The notes beneath the pieces are model-generated. The model worked only from the letters and a program-made list of their open reading frames with translations, did not search any database and had not been told where the DNA came from. Shown piece by piece: positions 22,371-31,986 of a stretch of DNA of 42,463 bases. How positions within the stretch are numbered: the stretch's first letter is position 1; the number at the start of each line of letters is the position of its first letter. The stretch spans positions 1 to 42,463 of the forward strand of contig CABQIW010000016.1 of NCBI GenBank assembly GCA_902464295.1. The letters run 5' to 3'. Source of the stretch: an uncultured Eggerthella sp. (lineage in GTDB: Bacteria > Actinomycetota > Coriobacteriia > Coriobacteriales > Eggerthellaceae). The position numbers and the translations under genes are program-made.

Positions 22371-24692
22371 ATGATTACATCAATCATCAAACGAGACGGA
22401 CGCGAAACGGTCTTCGACCAGACCAAGATCGCCGATGCGATCGAGAAGGCGTTCCAGGCATCAGGCGCGATGCAGGATCGCTCTGTCGCCGAACAGATCA
22501 CCGATTCGGTCATGGAAAAGCTCGAAGAGGGTGCCATCGAAGGTACGCCTACCGTTGAAGGTGTGCAGGATCTTGTTGAAGAGGCGCTCATCGAGGCGAA
22601 CTTCAGCCAGACTGCCAAGGCATACATCCTCTACCGCGCCGAGCGCAACCGCGTGCGCGACGTGAACAGCCGCCTCGTGCAAACCCTGAAGGACATCACG
22701 TTCTCTAAGGCGAGCGATTCGGACATGAAGCGCGAGAACGCTAACATCGATGCCGATACTGCCATGGGAACCATGCTGAAGTACGGCTCGGAATCCGCGA
22801 AGCAGTTCTACGAGATGTGCGTCATCGATCCGAAGTTCGCACGCGCTCACCGCGAAGGCGACATCCACATCCACGACATGGATTTCTACACGCTCACCAC
22901 TACGTGCTGCCAGATCGATTTGCGCCGCCTGTTCAAGGGCGGTTTCTCCACCGGTCATGGCGTGCTGCGTGAGCCCAACGACATCGCCAGCTATTCGGCG
23001 CTCGCTTGTATCGCCATCCAGTCCAACCAGAACGATCAGCATGGTGGCCAGTCCATCTGCGACTTCGACTACGGTCTGGCGCTCGGCGTGCAGAAGACCT
23101 TCAAACGTCTCTATAAGAAACACCTCTTCGAAGCGCTCAGCCTGCTCACCGATGTGGAGAATCCCAAGGAAACTGCGGAGACCATCATCGGCCGCGTAGA
23201 GGGCGAAACGGGCAAGTGCGCAAGCTTGGTCATGGACGCAACCTTCGAAGGTGCCATTCAGCAGGAGCTCATCGATCTGGGCATCGAAGAAGCCGTCGCT
23301 AAGCGCATCCTCGGCTATGCAGAAAGCTCCGCAAAGGCCGATACCGATCGCACCACGTTCCAGGCCATGGAGGCACTCGTTCATAACCTGAACACCATGC
23401 ACTCCCGCGCTGGCGCTCAGACCCCGTTCTCTTCGATCAACTACGGCATGGATACGTCTGCTGAAGGCCGCATGGTCATCAAGAACATCTTGCTGGCAAC
23501 TGAAGAAGGCCTTGGCAGTGGCGAAACGCCCATCTTCCCGGTGCAGATCTTCCGCGTGAAGGAAGGCGTGAACTACAATCCGGGCGATCCGAACTACGAT
23601 CTCTTCAAGCTCGCTATGCGCTGCTCGGCTAAGCGCCTGTTCCCGAACTTCAGCTTCGTGGATGCTCCTTTCAACCTTCAGTACTACAAGGGCACGCCCG
23701 AAACGGAGATCTCTTACATGGGTTGCCGTACGCGCGTTATGGGTAACGTCTACGATCCTAGTCGCGAGATCACCACGGGTCGCGGCAACTTGAGCTTCAC
23801 CTCCATCAACCTTCCGCGCCTTGCTATCCGCTCGAAGGGCGATCGCGATCTGTTCTTCGATCTGCTCGACGCTAAGCTCGCGCTCGTTGTCGGCCAGCTC
23901 GACGAACGTTTCAAGATCCAGGCGAGCAAGCATGTCTACAATGCGCCGTTCCTCATGGGTCAGGGCGTGTGGATCGATTCCGAGAAGCTCTCCATGAACG
24001 ATACGCAGGAAGAAGTGCTCAAGCATGGCACGCTCACTGTTGGCTTCATCGGTTTGGCCGAAGCGCTCGTAGCGCTCACGGGCAGCCATCATGGACAGGA
24101 TCCGGAATCTCAGAAGCTCGGCCTCGAGATCGTTGGTCACATGCGCGGCTACCTCGATCGCTTGAGCCAGGAGCGCAAGATGAACTACTCGCTCATCGCT
24201 ACGCCTGCTGAAGGTCTTTCCGGTCGCTTCGTGCGTATGGATCGTGAGCGCTATGGCTCCATTCCCGGTGTTACCGACCGCGATTACTACACCAATGGTT
24301 TCCATGTGCCGGTCTACTACGACATCAACGCGTTCGACAAGATCTCGCTCGAGGCGCCGTATCATGCGCTCACCAACGGTGGCCACATCTCCTATGTCGA
24401 GCTCGATGGCGATCCAACGAATAACCTCGAGGCGTTCGAGTCGATCATTCGTCACATGAAGGAATCTGGTATCGGCTACGGTTCAGTGAACCACCCGGTC
24501 GACCGCGATCCGGTCTGCGGCTACAACGGCATCATCGGCGATCGCTGCCCGAAGTGCGGTCGTGCCGAAGACGACAACGTCCGTTTCGAGCGCATCCGCC
24601 GTATCACGGGCTACCTGGTAGGTACGCTCGATCGCTTCAACGACGCAAAGCGCGCTGAAGAGAACGATCGCGTTAAGCACGCTATTGACTAA
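22371..24692 (+). CDS. nrdD: Anaerobic (class III) ribonucleoside-triphosphate reductase
   Basis: NrdD reduces ribonucleoside triphosphates to deoxy forms using a glycyl radical, which only survives without oxygen. The 773 residues start with an ATP-cone allosteric domain (to about 95), then the catalytic barrel (GDIHIHDMDFYTLTTTCCQIDL near 165-185). The radical glycine is in the C-terminal motif RRITGYLVGTLDRF, probably G747. A C-terminal metal site shows C716, C726 and C729 but an aspartate (D713) where a paired cysteine might be expected, possibly a subfamily trait. AGGAGA precedes the ATG. The stop overlaps the nrdG start (TAATG). Two NrdR boxes upstream point to NrdR control. Confidence 0.97.
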   Translation: MITSIIKRDGRETVFDQTKIADAIEKAFQASGAMQDRSVAEQITDSVMEKLEEGAIEGTPTVEGVQDLVEEALIEANFSQTAKAYILYRAERNRVRDVNSRLVQTLKDITFSKASDSDMKRENANIDADTAMGTMLKYGSESAKQFYEMCVIDPKFARAHREGDIHIHDMDFYTLTTTCCQIDLRRLFKGGFSTGHGVLREPNDIASYSALACIAIQSNQNDQHGGQSICDFDYGLALGVQKTFKRLYKKHLFEALSLLTDVENPKETAETIIGRVEGETGKCASLVMDATFEGAIQQELIDLGIEEAVAKRILGYAESSAKADTDRTTFQAMEALVHNLNTMHSRAGAQTPFSSINYGMDTSAEGRMVIKNILLATEEGLGSGETPIFPVQIFRVKEGVNYNPGDPNYDLFKLAMRCSAKRLFPNFSFVDAPFNLQYYKGTPETEISYMGCRTRVMGNVYDPSREITTGRGNLSFTSINLPRLAIRSKGDRDLFFDLLDAKLALVVGQLDERFKIQASKHVYNAPFLMGQGVWIDSEKLSMNDTQEEVLKHGTLTVGFIGLAEALVALTGSHHGQDPESQKLGLEIVGHMRGYLDRLSQERKMNYSLIATPAEGLSGRFVRMDRERYGSIPGVTDRDYYTNGFHVPVYYDINAFDKISLEAPYHALTNGGHISYVELDGDPTNNLEAFESIIRHMKESGIGYGSVNHPVDRDPVCGYNGIIGDRCPKCGRAEDDNVRFERIRRITGYLVGTLDRFNDAKRAEENDRVKHAID

Positions 24693-25228
24693 TGACTACG
24701 CTTAAGATGTACGGAACCGCACCCGAGTCCATCGTTGATGGACCGGGTCTGCGGTTCTCCGTTTTTGTACAGGGGTGTACGCATCATTGCCCAGGGTGCC
24801 ACAACCCTGAGTCGCAGCCTTCTGATGGGGGCTATTTGTGCGAACCTGCCGATATTGTGCATGAAATCCATAAGAATAAGCTCATCCATGGGGTCACGCT
24901 CACAGGCGGGGAGCCATTCGAGCAGGTCGAAGGCGTGTACGAGCTCGCGCAGCTGCTCAAGGCTGAAGGCTACGATCTTTGGATCTATTCGGGATATCTC
25001 TTCGAAGATCTTATGGCAGGGCATCCTCACGAAAAAGCGCCCGATCTGCTTGCGCTCTGTGATGTGCTCGTTGATGGACCCTTCATCGAAGCATTGCATA
25101 GCTACGATCTGAATTGGGCAGGTTCGTCGAATCAGCGCGTGATCGATCTCCCCGCAACGCTCAAGAGCGGGGAAGTGGTGCTCTGGAAACAGGATACGAT
25201 CGATTTCGAGGCACCGAGTTCGTGGTAG
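24692..25228 (+). CDS. nrdG: Anaerobic ribonucleotide reductase activating protein (radical SAM)
   Basis: NrdG uses a [4Fe-4S] cluster and S-adenosylmethionine to generate the glycyl radical on NrdD. The 178-residue protein has the radical-SAM cysteine motif CX3CX2C at C29, C33 and C36 (QGCTHHCPGCHNP), the SAM-contacting GGEPFEQ motif near 72-78 and the family's VDGPFIE segment near 130. It is of normal length. The ATG shares a base with the nrdD stop codon, so translation is coupled, in the standard nrdDG order. Confidence 0.97.
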   Translation: MTTLKMYGTAPESIVDGPGLRFSVFVQGCTHHCPGCHNPESQPSDGGYLCEPADIVHEIHKNKLIHGVTLTGGEPFEQVEGVYELAQLLKAEGYDLWIYSGYLFEDLMAGHPHEKAPDLLALCDVLVDGPFIEALHSYDLNWAGSSNQRVIDLPATLKSGEVVLWKQDTIDFEAPSSW

Positions 25229-25304
25229 AGGGCGCCTTTCGGGTCGCTGCTAGAAGGAAACTGCACGTTCGCGTGAAGCGGAGATACAGGAGAGCGAAGC
25301 GCAT

Positions 25305-25461
25305 AAAAAAGTCACCCTCCTAGGATGAACCCACCTAAAAGAAGGTGGGTGTTCGCAGCGGGCTTCCTGGCTTTCGTATCAACGGACACGAATCCCCATT
25401 TCACACGCAATGTAGAACTCCCTAGTATTAGTCATCGGTCCATCGCGATATAGAGGGTGAC
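25305..25461 (-). ncRNA. ssrS: Probable 6S RNA
   Basis: On the minus strand a 157-base segment is closed by a perfect 9-bp end stem, GTCACCCTC (25461-25453) with GAGGGTGAC (25319-25311), followed directly by six T residues (25310-25305). A consensus -10 (TATAAT, 25474-25469) lies 8 bases before the first stem base. Inside are an ACCCACCT/AGGTGGGT hairpin near the 3' side, GCTGCGAACACCCACCTT resembling the 3' part of known 6S RNAs, and an apical TTCGT/ACGAA stem, giving a long rod with a central bubble. 6S RNA binds sigma-70-type RNA polymerase in stationary phase. The identification rests on shape, size and partial similarity; the opposite strand also has some 6S-like sequence. Confidence 0.55.
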
Positions 25462-25468
25462 AGCCCTC

Positions 25469-25474
25469 ATTATA
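25469..25474 (-). promoter_or_regulatory. -10 element for the 6S-like RNA
   Basis: A perfect TATAAT on the minus strand (plus-strand ATTATA), 8 bases before the predicted RNA end. No convincing -35 is found at 16-18 bases. On the plus strand TTGACT at 25481-25486 could be a -35 for the downstream nuclease gene, but a good -10 is lacking. An inverted repeat TTTCAT/ATGAAA (25503-25520) lies further downstream. Confidence 0.45.
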
Positions 25475-25550
25475 ATAGGTTTGACTTAAAATGAAGTGGT
25501 TGTTTCATTTCCGTATGAAATGAACATTACTTTGAAGTCCTTCATGTTAG

Positions 25551-28298
25551 GTGCGTGTTCAACACGCCTTGAACGCGCGTTTGAAAAGAGTCGTATTGAT
25601 CGCTGAAACCACCATACTGTTCTCCACGCAAGCTGAGGTCGTGCGCTATCGCAAGCGCTTAGCTTCGCAAGCGAAAGACAGCGCCCTGGGTGTGAACGTT
25701 ACCACGCCAGGCGCGCTGGTTGAAGAACTCTGGGAAGTGTGGGGTAGTGGTGAAGCGCTGGTGAGCGCCCCTCAGCGGTCTTTGATCATCAAATCGCTCC
25801 TTGCGCATCAAAATGAATGGGTCGATTCGGCAGGCACCGTCGAACTCCTGGCACGTTTCGTTGGTGATTGGGGCGGGTATATCGATGCCGATTTCCGCAC
25901 GGTTCACCAGGCCGATCTTACCGCGAGCGATGAAGCGATCATTGCGTTCGTCAATCGCTATACCGAAGCGCTCTCCCAAGCAGGTCTGATCGAGCCAGCG
26001 TGCGCGCTCGATCAGATTCGCTCCTCGGTGAGATTGGGCACGGTGATCGTACGGACCCAAGATGAACTGCCGGCGTATCTCAAAGATTTTTTGGGGGAAA
26101 CCGCGTGTGTGGTCCGCGAGGAAGATGCCCAGATCTCTCTTTTCGAGGTTGATGAAGATGACCAAGAAAGAGATATCTTGTTGCTCAAGCCCGCTGGTCC
26201 GAGCGCAAGCGCATTCCTTATCGATCAAGCGATCCGTACAGCGCCTACCTGCCATAAGACCATCATCACCGCTCCTGATCCGCGCGTGCCTTTCGGGCTT
26301 ATGAAAGAGGGGCTTCTGGCGCAGGGGTATGTCATCACGCTTGAAGCGAAGCTTGCGTTTCGCGATACGCTGTTCGGCCGCGCTTACGGTGCGGTTGCGA
26401 GCCTTTTAGAGGGCGAACGATCGAGCCATGTTCGCCTGCTCGAAGCTGCGCAGGTCTATCTCGCTTCTCCTTATGCGCAGGTTCCACCTGCTCAGGCACA
26501 GCGTATCGAAAGCGCCATCCGAAGCGATCGTGCCCTCGATCCTTCACAGATCCGCAATTCGATCGCTTCTGCTTCGCGCACCTTTGAGCTTTTCGAGACG
26601 CTCCTCGAAGATATAGAGAGCGGTATGGTGCTCTCCTATTTCGAGGATCTGCTCCAACGCTTGAGGCTCGATGCAGCAAAGAAAGCAACCGAGTTCAGCA
26701 TCCTCGCGCGCTTGAAAGATCTCTATTACGATTCTCAAACCCTCGGCGTGCTTCCCTGCGATGTGGCAGTCCTGGCTGATCAGCTTTCAGCTCCCTTTGC
26801 CACAACGCTCACTCCTGAAGGCGCATGCTTAAGCGAACAGGATGCGGAAGGCGTATCATGCGTGCCGTTTTGCGAAGAGGCGCGAAACGAGGCAAAGCAT
26901 ATCTTGTTCACTACCTTCGAAGCTGCTGCAGCATTTCCAAAAGCTTGCTGCGATCAGGTCATACTCACTTCGCTCGATAGCGAACACTACCGGGGGAATG
27001 CTCATCGTTCCACGTTGACGAGCTTCCTTGAGCGCTTCGACCTGCCCTACGAAGATACTGCGCTCATCTCGCTCGAGCGGCGTTTCGAGCGGGTGCGCGC
27101 GTTCGCGCGCAAGAGCGTGGTGTTCGAGTATGCGAAGCAGGATCGCAATGGAGAAGCGTGCTATCCGGCGTTCTTCTTGGAAACGTTCTTGAACGAATGC
27201 GCGCGCGAGGGAAGGGATGTTGTTCTGCGAGAGATCGGGGAGGAATCATTCGATCGCACCGCACGGCTTTTCGCCGAGAGCCCCGCAGAGCTTCTGCTCG
27301 AAGCTCCGCTCGCGCATGGCGAACTGGACCCTGAAGACCGCGCGCGATTGCTCACGTATCGCCGCGATAGCGCAGGCAAGGAGCGCTTGGTCGTCTCTCC
27401 TTCCGCGCTCGAGACCTATCGAAGCTGCCCTTACAAGTGGTTCGTTCAGCGTAAGCTTCGCCTGAACGATGAAGGGGAGGAATTCGGCCCGCGCGAGATG
27501 GGCCTGTTCGTTCACAGCGTCTTCCAGCGCTTTTACGAGTTGTGGGCACAACAGGGGCATGCGCGTATCACGCATGAGACCCTGCAAGAGGCATGCGAGC
27601 TCTTCACGGTGGTCTTCGATGATCTGCTCGAGCAGCAGGCAACTGCCAAGCCGGGTGATCGGCTGATCGCGGTGAATGAACTGGAGCGTCAAGAGCTTGA
27701 GCAGCTGAAGAGCAAATTGCTTGCCAATCTGGCCTATCAGCAGGATATATTCAGAGGGTTCCATGTGCGCAACCACGAATACGTTATACCTGTGGAAGAT
27801 GAGGTCGTCTACGGCGGCGCGATCATCAACGGGCGCGTCGATCGCATCGATGCGGATGATAAAGGAAATTTCATCGTGATCGACTACAAGGGCTCCCTTG
27901 CGAGGTATCCTGCCGCTGGTTATGACCCTGATGCAGCAGACGAAGGAGAGCCCTTTGAAAGCCCCGAGAGGATCCAGACGCTCGTCTATGCTCAGGCACT
28001 GCGTCGCAAAGAGGGGCTGCATCCTAAAGCAGCTCTTTACTTGAGCTATAGCGCGAAGGATGAGCGCTCTCTCATGCGTGGTTCGCTTGCACAAACGCTC
28101 GTCGAGAGTGAAACGATCTCGCGATCGAGCTGCGTAAAGGGCAGTTTCGAGGGGTATCTCGATCTGGTTGAAGAGGATATCGCGCACACGATCGAGCGCA
28201 TGGAGCGCGGAGATATCGCTCCTGATCCTCGCACCAAGGATGCCTGCACCTATTGTCCGGTGCTCTATTGTGAAAAGAGGGCGCATGGATCTCACTAG
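25551..28298 (+). CDS. addB: AddB-like PD-(D/E)XK nuclease subunit
   Basis: This is the nuclease-scaffold partner of AddA in double-strand break processing. The 915 residues are shorter than B. subtilis AddB (about 1166). The C-terminal nuclease is clear: VVSPSALETYRSCPYKWFVQRKL, EMGLFVHSVFQRFYE, GRVDRIDADDKGNFIVIDYKGS (catalytic D...DYK) and a last CTYCPVLYC that, with the cysteine in RSCPYKW, forms the iron-sulfur staple of the AddB nuclease type. The N-terminal half shows no Walker A, so no ATPase is expected. The start is uncertain: GTG 25551 is the first choice, but TTG 25596 has AAAAGAG five bases upstream. Its end overlaps addA by 14 bases. Confidence 0.8.
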   Translation: MRVQHALNARLKRVVLIAETTILFSTQAEVVRYRKRLASQAKDSALGVNVTTPGALVEELWEVWGSGEALVSAPQRSLIIKSLLAHQNEWVDSAGTVELLARFVGDWGGYIDADFRTVHQADLTASDEAIIAFVNRYTEALSQAGLIEPACALDQIRSSVRLGTVIVRTQDELPAYLKDFLGETACVVREEDAQISLFEVDEDDQERDILLLKPAGPSASAFLIDQAIRTAPTCHKTIITAPDPRVPFGLMKEGLLAQGYVITLEAKLAFRDTLFGRAYGAVASLLEGERSSHVRLLEAAQVYLASPYAQVPPAQAQRIESAIRSDRALDPSQIRNSIASASRTFELFETLLEDIESGMVLSYFEDLLQRLRLDAAKKATEFSILARLKDLYYDSQTLGVLPCDVAVLADQLSAPFATTLTPEGACLSEQDAEGVSCVPFCEEARNEAKHILFTTFEAAAAFPKACCDQVILTSLDSEHYRGNAHRSTLTSFLERFDLPYEDTALISLERRFERVRAFARKSVVFEYAKQDRNGEACYPAFFLETFLNECAREGRDVVLREIGEESFDRTARLFAESPAELLLEAPLAHGELDPEDRARLLTYRRDSAGKERLVVSPSALETYRSCPYKWFVQRKLRLNDEGEEFGPREMGLFVHSVFQRFYELWAQQGHARITHETLQEACELFTVVFDDLLEQQATAKPGDRLIAVNELERQELEQLKSKLLANLAYQQDIFRGFHVRNHEYVIPVEDEVVYGGAIINGRVDRIDADDKGNFIVIDYKGSLARYPAAGYDPDAADEGEPFESPERIQTLVYAQALRRKEGLHPKAALYLSYSAKDERSLMRGSLAQTLVESETISRSSCVKGSFEGYLDLVEEDIAHTIERMERGDIAPDPRTKDACTYCPVLYCEKRAHGSH

Positions 28299-31200
28299 TG
28301 CGACAGAAGGCCAGCGAAGGATCATCACCACGCTCGATGCACCGCTCTCGGTAGCAGCCGGTGCGGGAAGCGGCAAGACGTTCACGCTCACGAACCGTAT
28401 CGCGTATGCGCTCGTGGGCGAAGAAGGCACCAGCCAGCCTTTTATCGGGCGGGTTGACGAGGTCTTGGCCACCACGTTCAGCAAATCGGGCGCCGCAGAG
28501 ATGAAATCGCGCATCCGTGCGCTGCTTCAGCAGGAAGGCCTTGATGAACAGGCCCTTATGATCGAAGATGCTTGGATCACCACGATCCATGGAATGTGCG
28601 CGCGTATTTTGCGCGAACATGCGCTCGAATTGGGCATCGATCCCGGCTTCGAGGTGGTCGAAAACGTAGAAGCGGATGAGTTGTGGCAACAAGCGCTCGA
28701 TAGCGTGCTCGAGGATCTTTCGGAAGAAGACACTAGCCCGCTCAAGCGGCTTTTCGACTGGTATCCCGAAACCAAAGCTTCGTTTGGCAGCGAATCGATC
28801 TCGATGCTCATCACGAAGCTGTGGGAAAAGACGCTTGGCATGCCAAACGGATTCGAGAGCGTTCATCTTGCGTCTCCTGCCTTCGACCATGCGCGCGCTT
28901 TGCGTGAAATGATCGAGCTGGGACAAACGTATCAAGCGCTCGCTGAGACCTGGGGAAGCAGTCTTACGAAGACCGATCAGAAGCATAAGGATGCGCTCGA
29001 TGGAGCGCTTGCACGAGCGATCGATCATCTTGAGCGCATCGACGTTGATGTTGCTGATACCGAAGGGTTCGAGAGTGCTGCGTTCCTTGAGGTGCTCCTT
29101 GCCTTTCCTAAGCTTTCAGCAGCCTATCGTGCGAAGAAGGACGATGCAGCCTTCTTCGAACAGTATCGCCAGGACTATGCGCGCATCGTGCAGGCTGCAG
29201 TTGCCGATCTAGCAGCGCGCATCTCTGCCGATCTGCTCGAGCTCACGCGTTTGGTCGATCGGGAATATCAGCAGCTGAAAGGCGCTAACCGTCTCGACAA
29301 CGCCGATCTGCTCCGTTCGTGTGCGCATGCTCTTGCAACGCATCCGAGCATCGCGAAGGGTTATCAAGAGCGCTTCAAGCTCATCATGGTCGATGAATTC
29401 CAAGATACCGATCTTCTGCAGGTCTCTATCATCGATAGGCTCTCACGCGATCACGGAGCGAACGTGATGACGGTAGGCGATGCGCAGCAAACGCTCTATC
29501 GGTTCCGCGGGGCAGATGTAGAAGTGTTCTTCGATCACCGCAGCTCTCAAGAGCAGGCTCACGAGAATCTCCAGGCACTTTCGCTGCCCGATAATTTCAG
29601 AAGCCATGGCGATGTGCTCGCTTTCGTGGAGACCATCTTCTCACGCCCTGAATTCTTCGGGGATCGCTTCCTTGCGCTTCAAGCACATGGTGCAGTGAAC
29701 AAGGAAGCTGATCCGCGCTTTTGTGCGCGCCCTCGCATTCAGGTCGAGGTCATCGAAGCGCGGAGTCGCAGCAAGGGTGGATCGATCTCGGATGCCCGCA
29801 AGCAGAGCGCTCGTTCCATCGCGGCGCATTTTGCCGCACTTCACGACGAGGGTGTCTCGCCATCGGAGATGGTCATCCTTTTGGGCACGATGGGTCATGC
29901 GGATTGCTATATGCAAGCTCTTGCGGATGCAGGTTTTGAAAGCGTGATCTCGGGTGGTTCGGTCTTTGCGCTCGCGCCCGAAGTGCAATTGATCGATGCG
30001 CTTCTGAGCGCGCTCGCCAATAAGCGCAATTCGAGTGCTCTGTATGCGGTGCTCTCATCGCCACTTTTCAACTTGAGCGATGCGACCTTCCTTGCGCTCG
30101 CGCAGTTCGAACCAGAAGGGGAATCTGTGCCGCTCGCTCGTTCTTCCTCGTTCGCGCAGCGCTTCTGGTTCCTTGTTGATCGTTTGGCAGCTGCGGGTGA
30201 AGATGCCGCCCTTGAGCTGCTGGGTTCCTATCAGCTCGCCGAAGAAGAGCGCACAGAGCTCGTTCGCGCCCTGCAGCTTTTTGGGCGGCTTTCGCAGCAA
30301 GCCTCACAAGAGGGGCTTTATCAGGCGCTTCATGCCTTCATCCTCGATGCTGGGTGGTTCTATCGCTTGCAGGCTGCAGGAAGCGATGGTCAGGCAGTGG
30401 CGGCGAACATCTTCAAGGCGCTCGACCTGGTGCTCTCATGGGAACAGCAACAGCAAACCATGCCCCAGATCGCTGATCGATTCACGTGCTTCCTTGCGTC
30501 TTCGAAGGAAAAGCCCGGCGTGCTCGCAACGCTCAACAGTAATTACGTTCGGATCATGACCATCCATGCGAGCAAGGGGCTCGAGTTCGGTCATGTTGCC
30601 ATCGCTGAAGCGCCTCTCGGCTTGCCGAAATCCACGAAGCTCGCGATCGATACGCTCGGTGATAAGGTTCTCTACCAACTCTCACCGAAGCTTTCAGGCG
30701 ATGCGGAAAAGACCTACCGCGGACTGATGGCTTATCTCGATTCGTCCGATATTGATACGCCAGAGGTTGGCTCTCAGCTCGATGAGCTTGCTCCTGAAGA
30801 GCTCGCGTTGCTCTTGGATGCGCGCATCGCACGCGCCACGCTCGATGATGCCGAGCGCTTGCTCTATGTTGCGCTCACGCGTGCGTCCAGATCGCTCTTC
30901 CTTTCCCTCACCTTCGATGGGAACAAGGATTTCGATTACAGCGGCAAGGGGATATACGGCCTGCTCCATAAGGTGCTCCAGTGGGAGACAACGCCTGAAG
31001 CAAGCGTGAGCACCTTTGAATATGGGGGCAGTGCGCCTGCTCTCATCCGTCACGAGGTATTGACTGAAAAGCCCGAAGAACAACCCGTACATGCGGCCGA
31101 TCAGCAGGAATTCATGGTGCCCCCGGTGCGCGCAACGCAAGCGCTCGCGCTCACGGTGCCTGGTCCTCGCCATGATGTCGTCTCCTATTCTGCCATCGCT

Positions 31201-31902
31201 TCTGCGCATGGTCAGGTGCTCGTCCAAGAAGTGGGCGATGAGGTTTTCGAGGAACAGGACGCAGAAGAAGAGATGTTCTCCGGCGAAGAAGCTTTGGAGA
31301 TCAAGCGCCAGCTCGCCTTCACGCTCGGCACGGCATTCCATCGTTTGGCCCAGCGGGCGATCGAGTCGCGCAGAGAGGTGGGTGTGGTTCCCGAACTGAG
31401 CGTGGAAGCCTTCCAAGCACAAGTTCGCCAGGGTGGCCTTTCGCCTGAAGCTGGCCAGCGCCTTGCACAAGCAGTCGAGCGCTGGTTTGCGAGCGATCTC
31501 TGCAAGCGTTTCTTTGCCTGCGAACATATCTATGCGGAAGTTCCCTTCATGCTCGAGATCAGCTCGGGCGAGCGACCTCTCTATCTTGAAGGCGAGATCG
31601 ATGGCCTTGCTGTGAGCGAAGCCGATAATGATCATGCGTTCTTCATCGACTATAAGACCGGTGGTTCGGACGAAGAAACGCCTGAACAATTGCATGAGAA
31701 GCATCTCCTGCAGGCACAGTGCTATGCGCTTGCGCTCATGCGGCAGGGCTTCAAGACGGTCGAGGCGCACTTCATTCGTGTGGAGCGTACGAGCAAGAGC
31801 GATCCTGCACAACCGCAGGTAGTGACGTACCACTTCACAGCAGAAGAACGCGTGACGCTTGAAAAGGCGGTCTTGTCCGCTTATGAGGCGCGCAAGAGCT
31901 AG
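28285..31902 (+). CDS. addA: AddA-type UvrD-like helicase/nuclease
   Basis: AddA is the 3'-5' helicase and nuclease of the AddAB double-strand break resection complex that loads RecA. The 1205 residues show the superfamily 1 helicase motifs: Walker A AGAGSGKT (25-32, K31), TTFSKSGAAEMKSRI, Walker B with VDEFQDT (370-375 region), GDAQQTLYRFRGAD, LPDNFRS, MTIHASKGLEF and YVALTRAS. A C-terminal RecB-like nuclease follows, with GEIDGL and IDYKTG. ATG 28285 follows AAGAGGG and lies inside the end of addB; a longer upstream reading is rejected since the helicase fold begins at EGQRRIITTLDAPLSVAAG. The length matches AddA (about 1230). Confidence 0.93.
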   Translation: MDLTSATEGQRRIITTLDAPLSVAAGAGSGKTFTLTNRIAYALVGEEGTSQPFIGRVDEVLATTFSKSGAAEMKSRIRALLQQEGLDEQALMIEDAWITTIHGMCARILREHALELGIDPGFEVVENVEADELWQQALDSVLEDLSEEDTSPLKRLFDWYPETKASFGSESISMLITKLWEKTLGMPNGFESVHLASPAFDHARALREMIELGQTYQALAETWGSSLTKTDQKHKDALDGALARAIDHLERIDVDVADTEGFESAAFLEVLLAFPKLSAAYRAKKDDAAFFEQYRQDYARIVQAAVADLAARISADLLELTRLVDREYQQLKGANRLDNADLLRSCAHALATHPSIAKGYQERFKLIMVDEFQDTDLLQVSIIDRLSRDHGANVMTVGDAQQTLYRFRGADVEVFFDHRSSQEQAHENLQALSLPDNFRSHGDVLAFVETIFSRPEFFGDRFLALQAHGAVNKEADPRFCARPRIQVEVIEARSRSKGGSISDARKQSARSIAAHFAALHDEGVSPSEMVILLGTMGHADCYMQALADAGFESVISGGSVFALAPEVQLIDALLSALANKRNSSALYAVLSSPLFNLSDATFLALAQFEPEGESVPLARSSSFAQRFWFLVDRLAAAGEDAALELLGSYQLAEEERTELVRALQLFGRLSQQASQEGLYQALHAFILDAGWFYRLQAAGSDGQAVAANIFKALDLVLSWEQQQQTMPQIADRFTCFLASSKEKPGVLATLNSNYVRIMTIHASKGLEFGHVAIAEAPLGLPKSTKLAIDTLGDKVLYQLSPKLSGDAEKTYRGLMAYLDSSDIDTPEVGSQLDELAPEELALLLDARIARATLDDAERLLYVALTRASRSLFLSLTFDGNKDFDYSGKGIYGLLHKVLQWETTPEASVSTFEYGGSAPALIRHEVLTEKPEEQPVHAADQQEFMVPPVRATQALALTVPGPRHDVVSYSAIASAHGQVLVQEVGDEVFEEQDAEEEMFSGEEALEIKRQLAFTLGTAFHRLAQRAIESRREVGVVPELSVEAFQAQVRQGGLSPEAGQRLAQAVERWFASDLCKRFFACEHIYAEVPFMLEISSGERPLYLEGEIDGLAVSEADNDHAFFIDYKTGGSDEETPEQLHEKHLLQAQCYALALMRQGFKTVEAHFIRVERTSKSDPAQPQVVTYHFTAEERVTLEKAVLSAYEARKS

Positions 31903-31986
31903 AAGGCCTCGTACCAAAGGTTATGAGTGGCAATTCGCGGTGACTCAGCGTAAGCTAGCTGAAGAATGAACACGTAAAGGAGAGCC

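Noticed and set aside
22461..24455. A 664-codon open frame on the minus strand opposite nrdD
   Set aside because: It is a shadow of nrdD: the nrdD translation has all the family motifs, the antisense product shows none, and the frame stays open because of biased codon use.
27246..28514. A 422-codon minus-strand frame across the addB-addA junction, with similar long frames at 30694-31917 and 11318-12481
   Set aside because: All lie opposite well-identified genes, have no ribosome site or family motif, and are rich in residues expected from complement reading.
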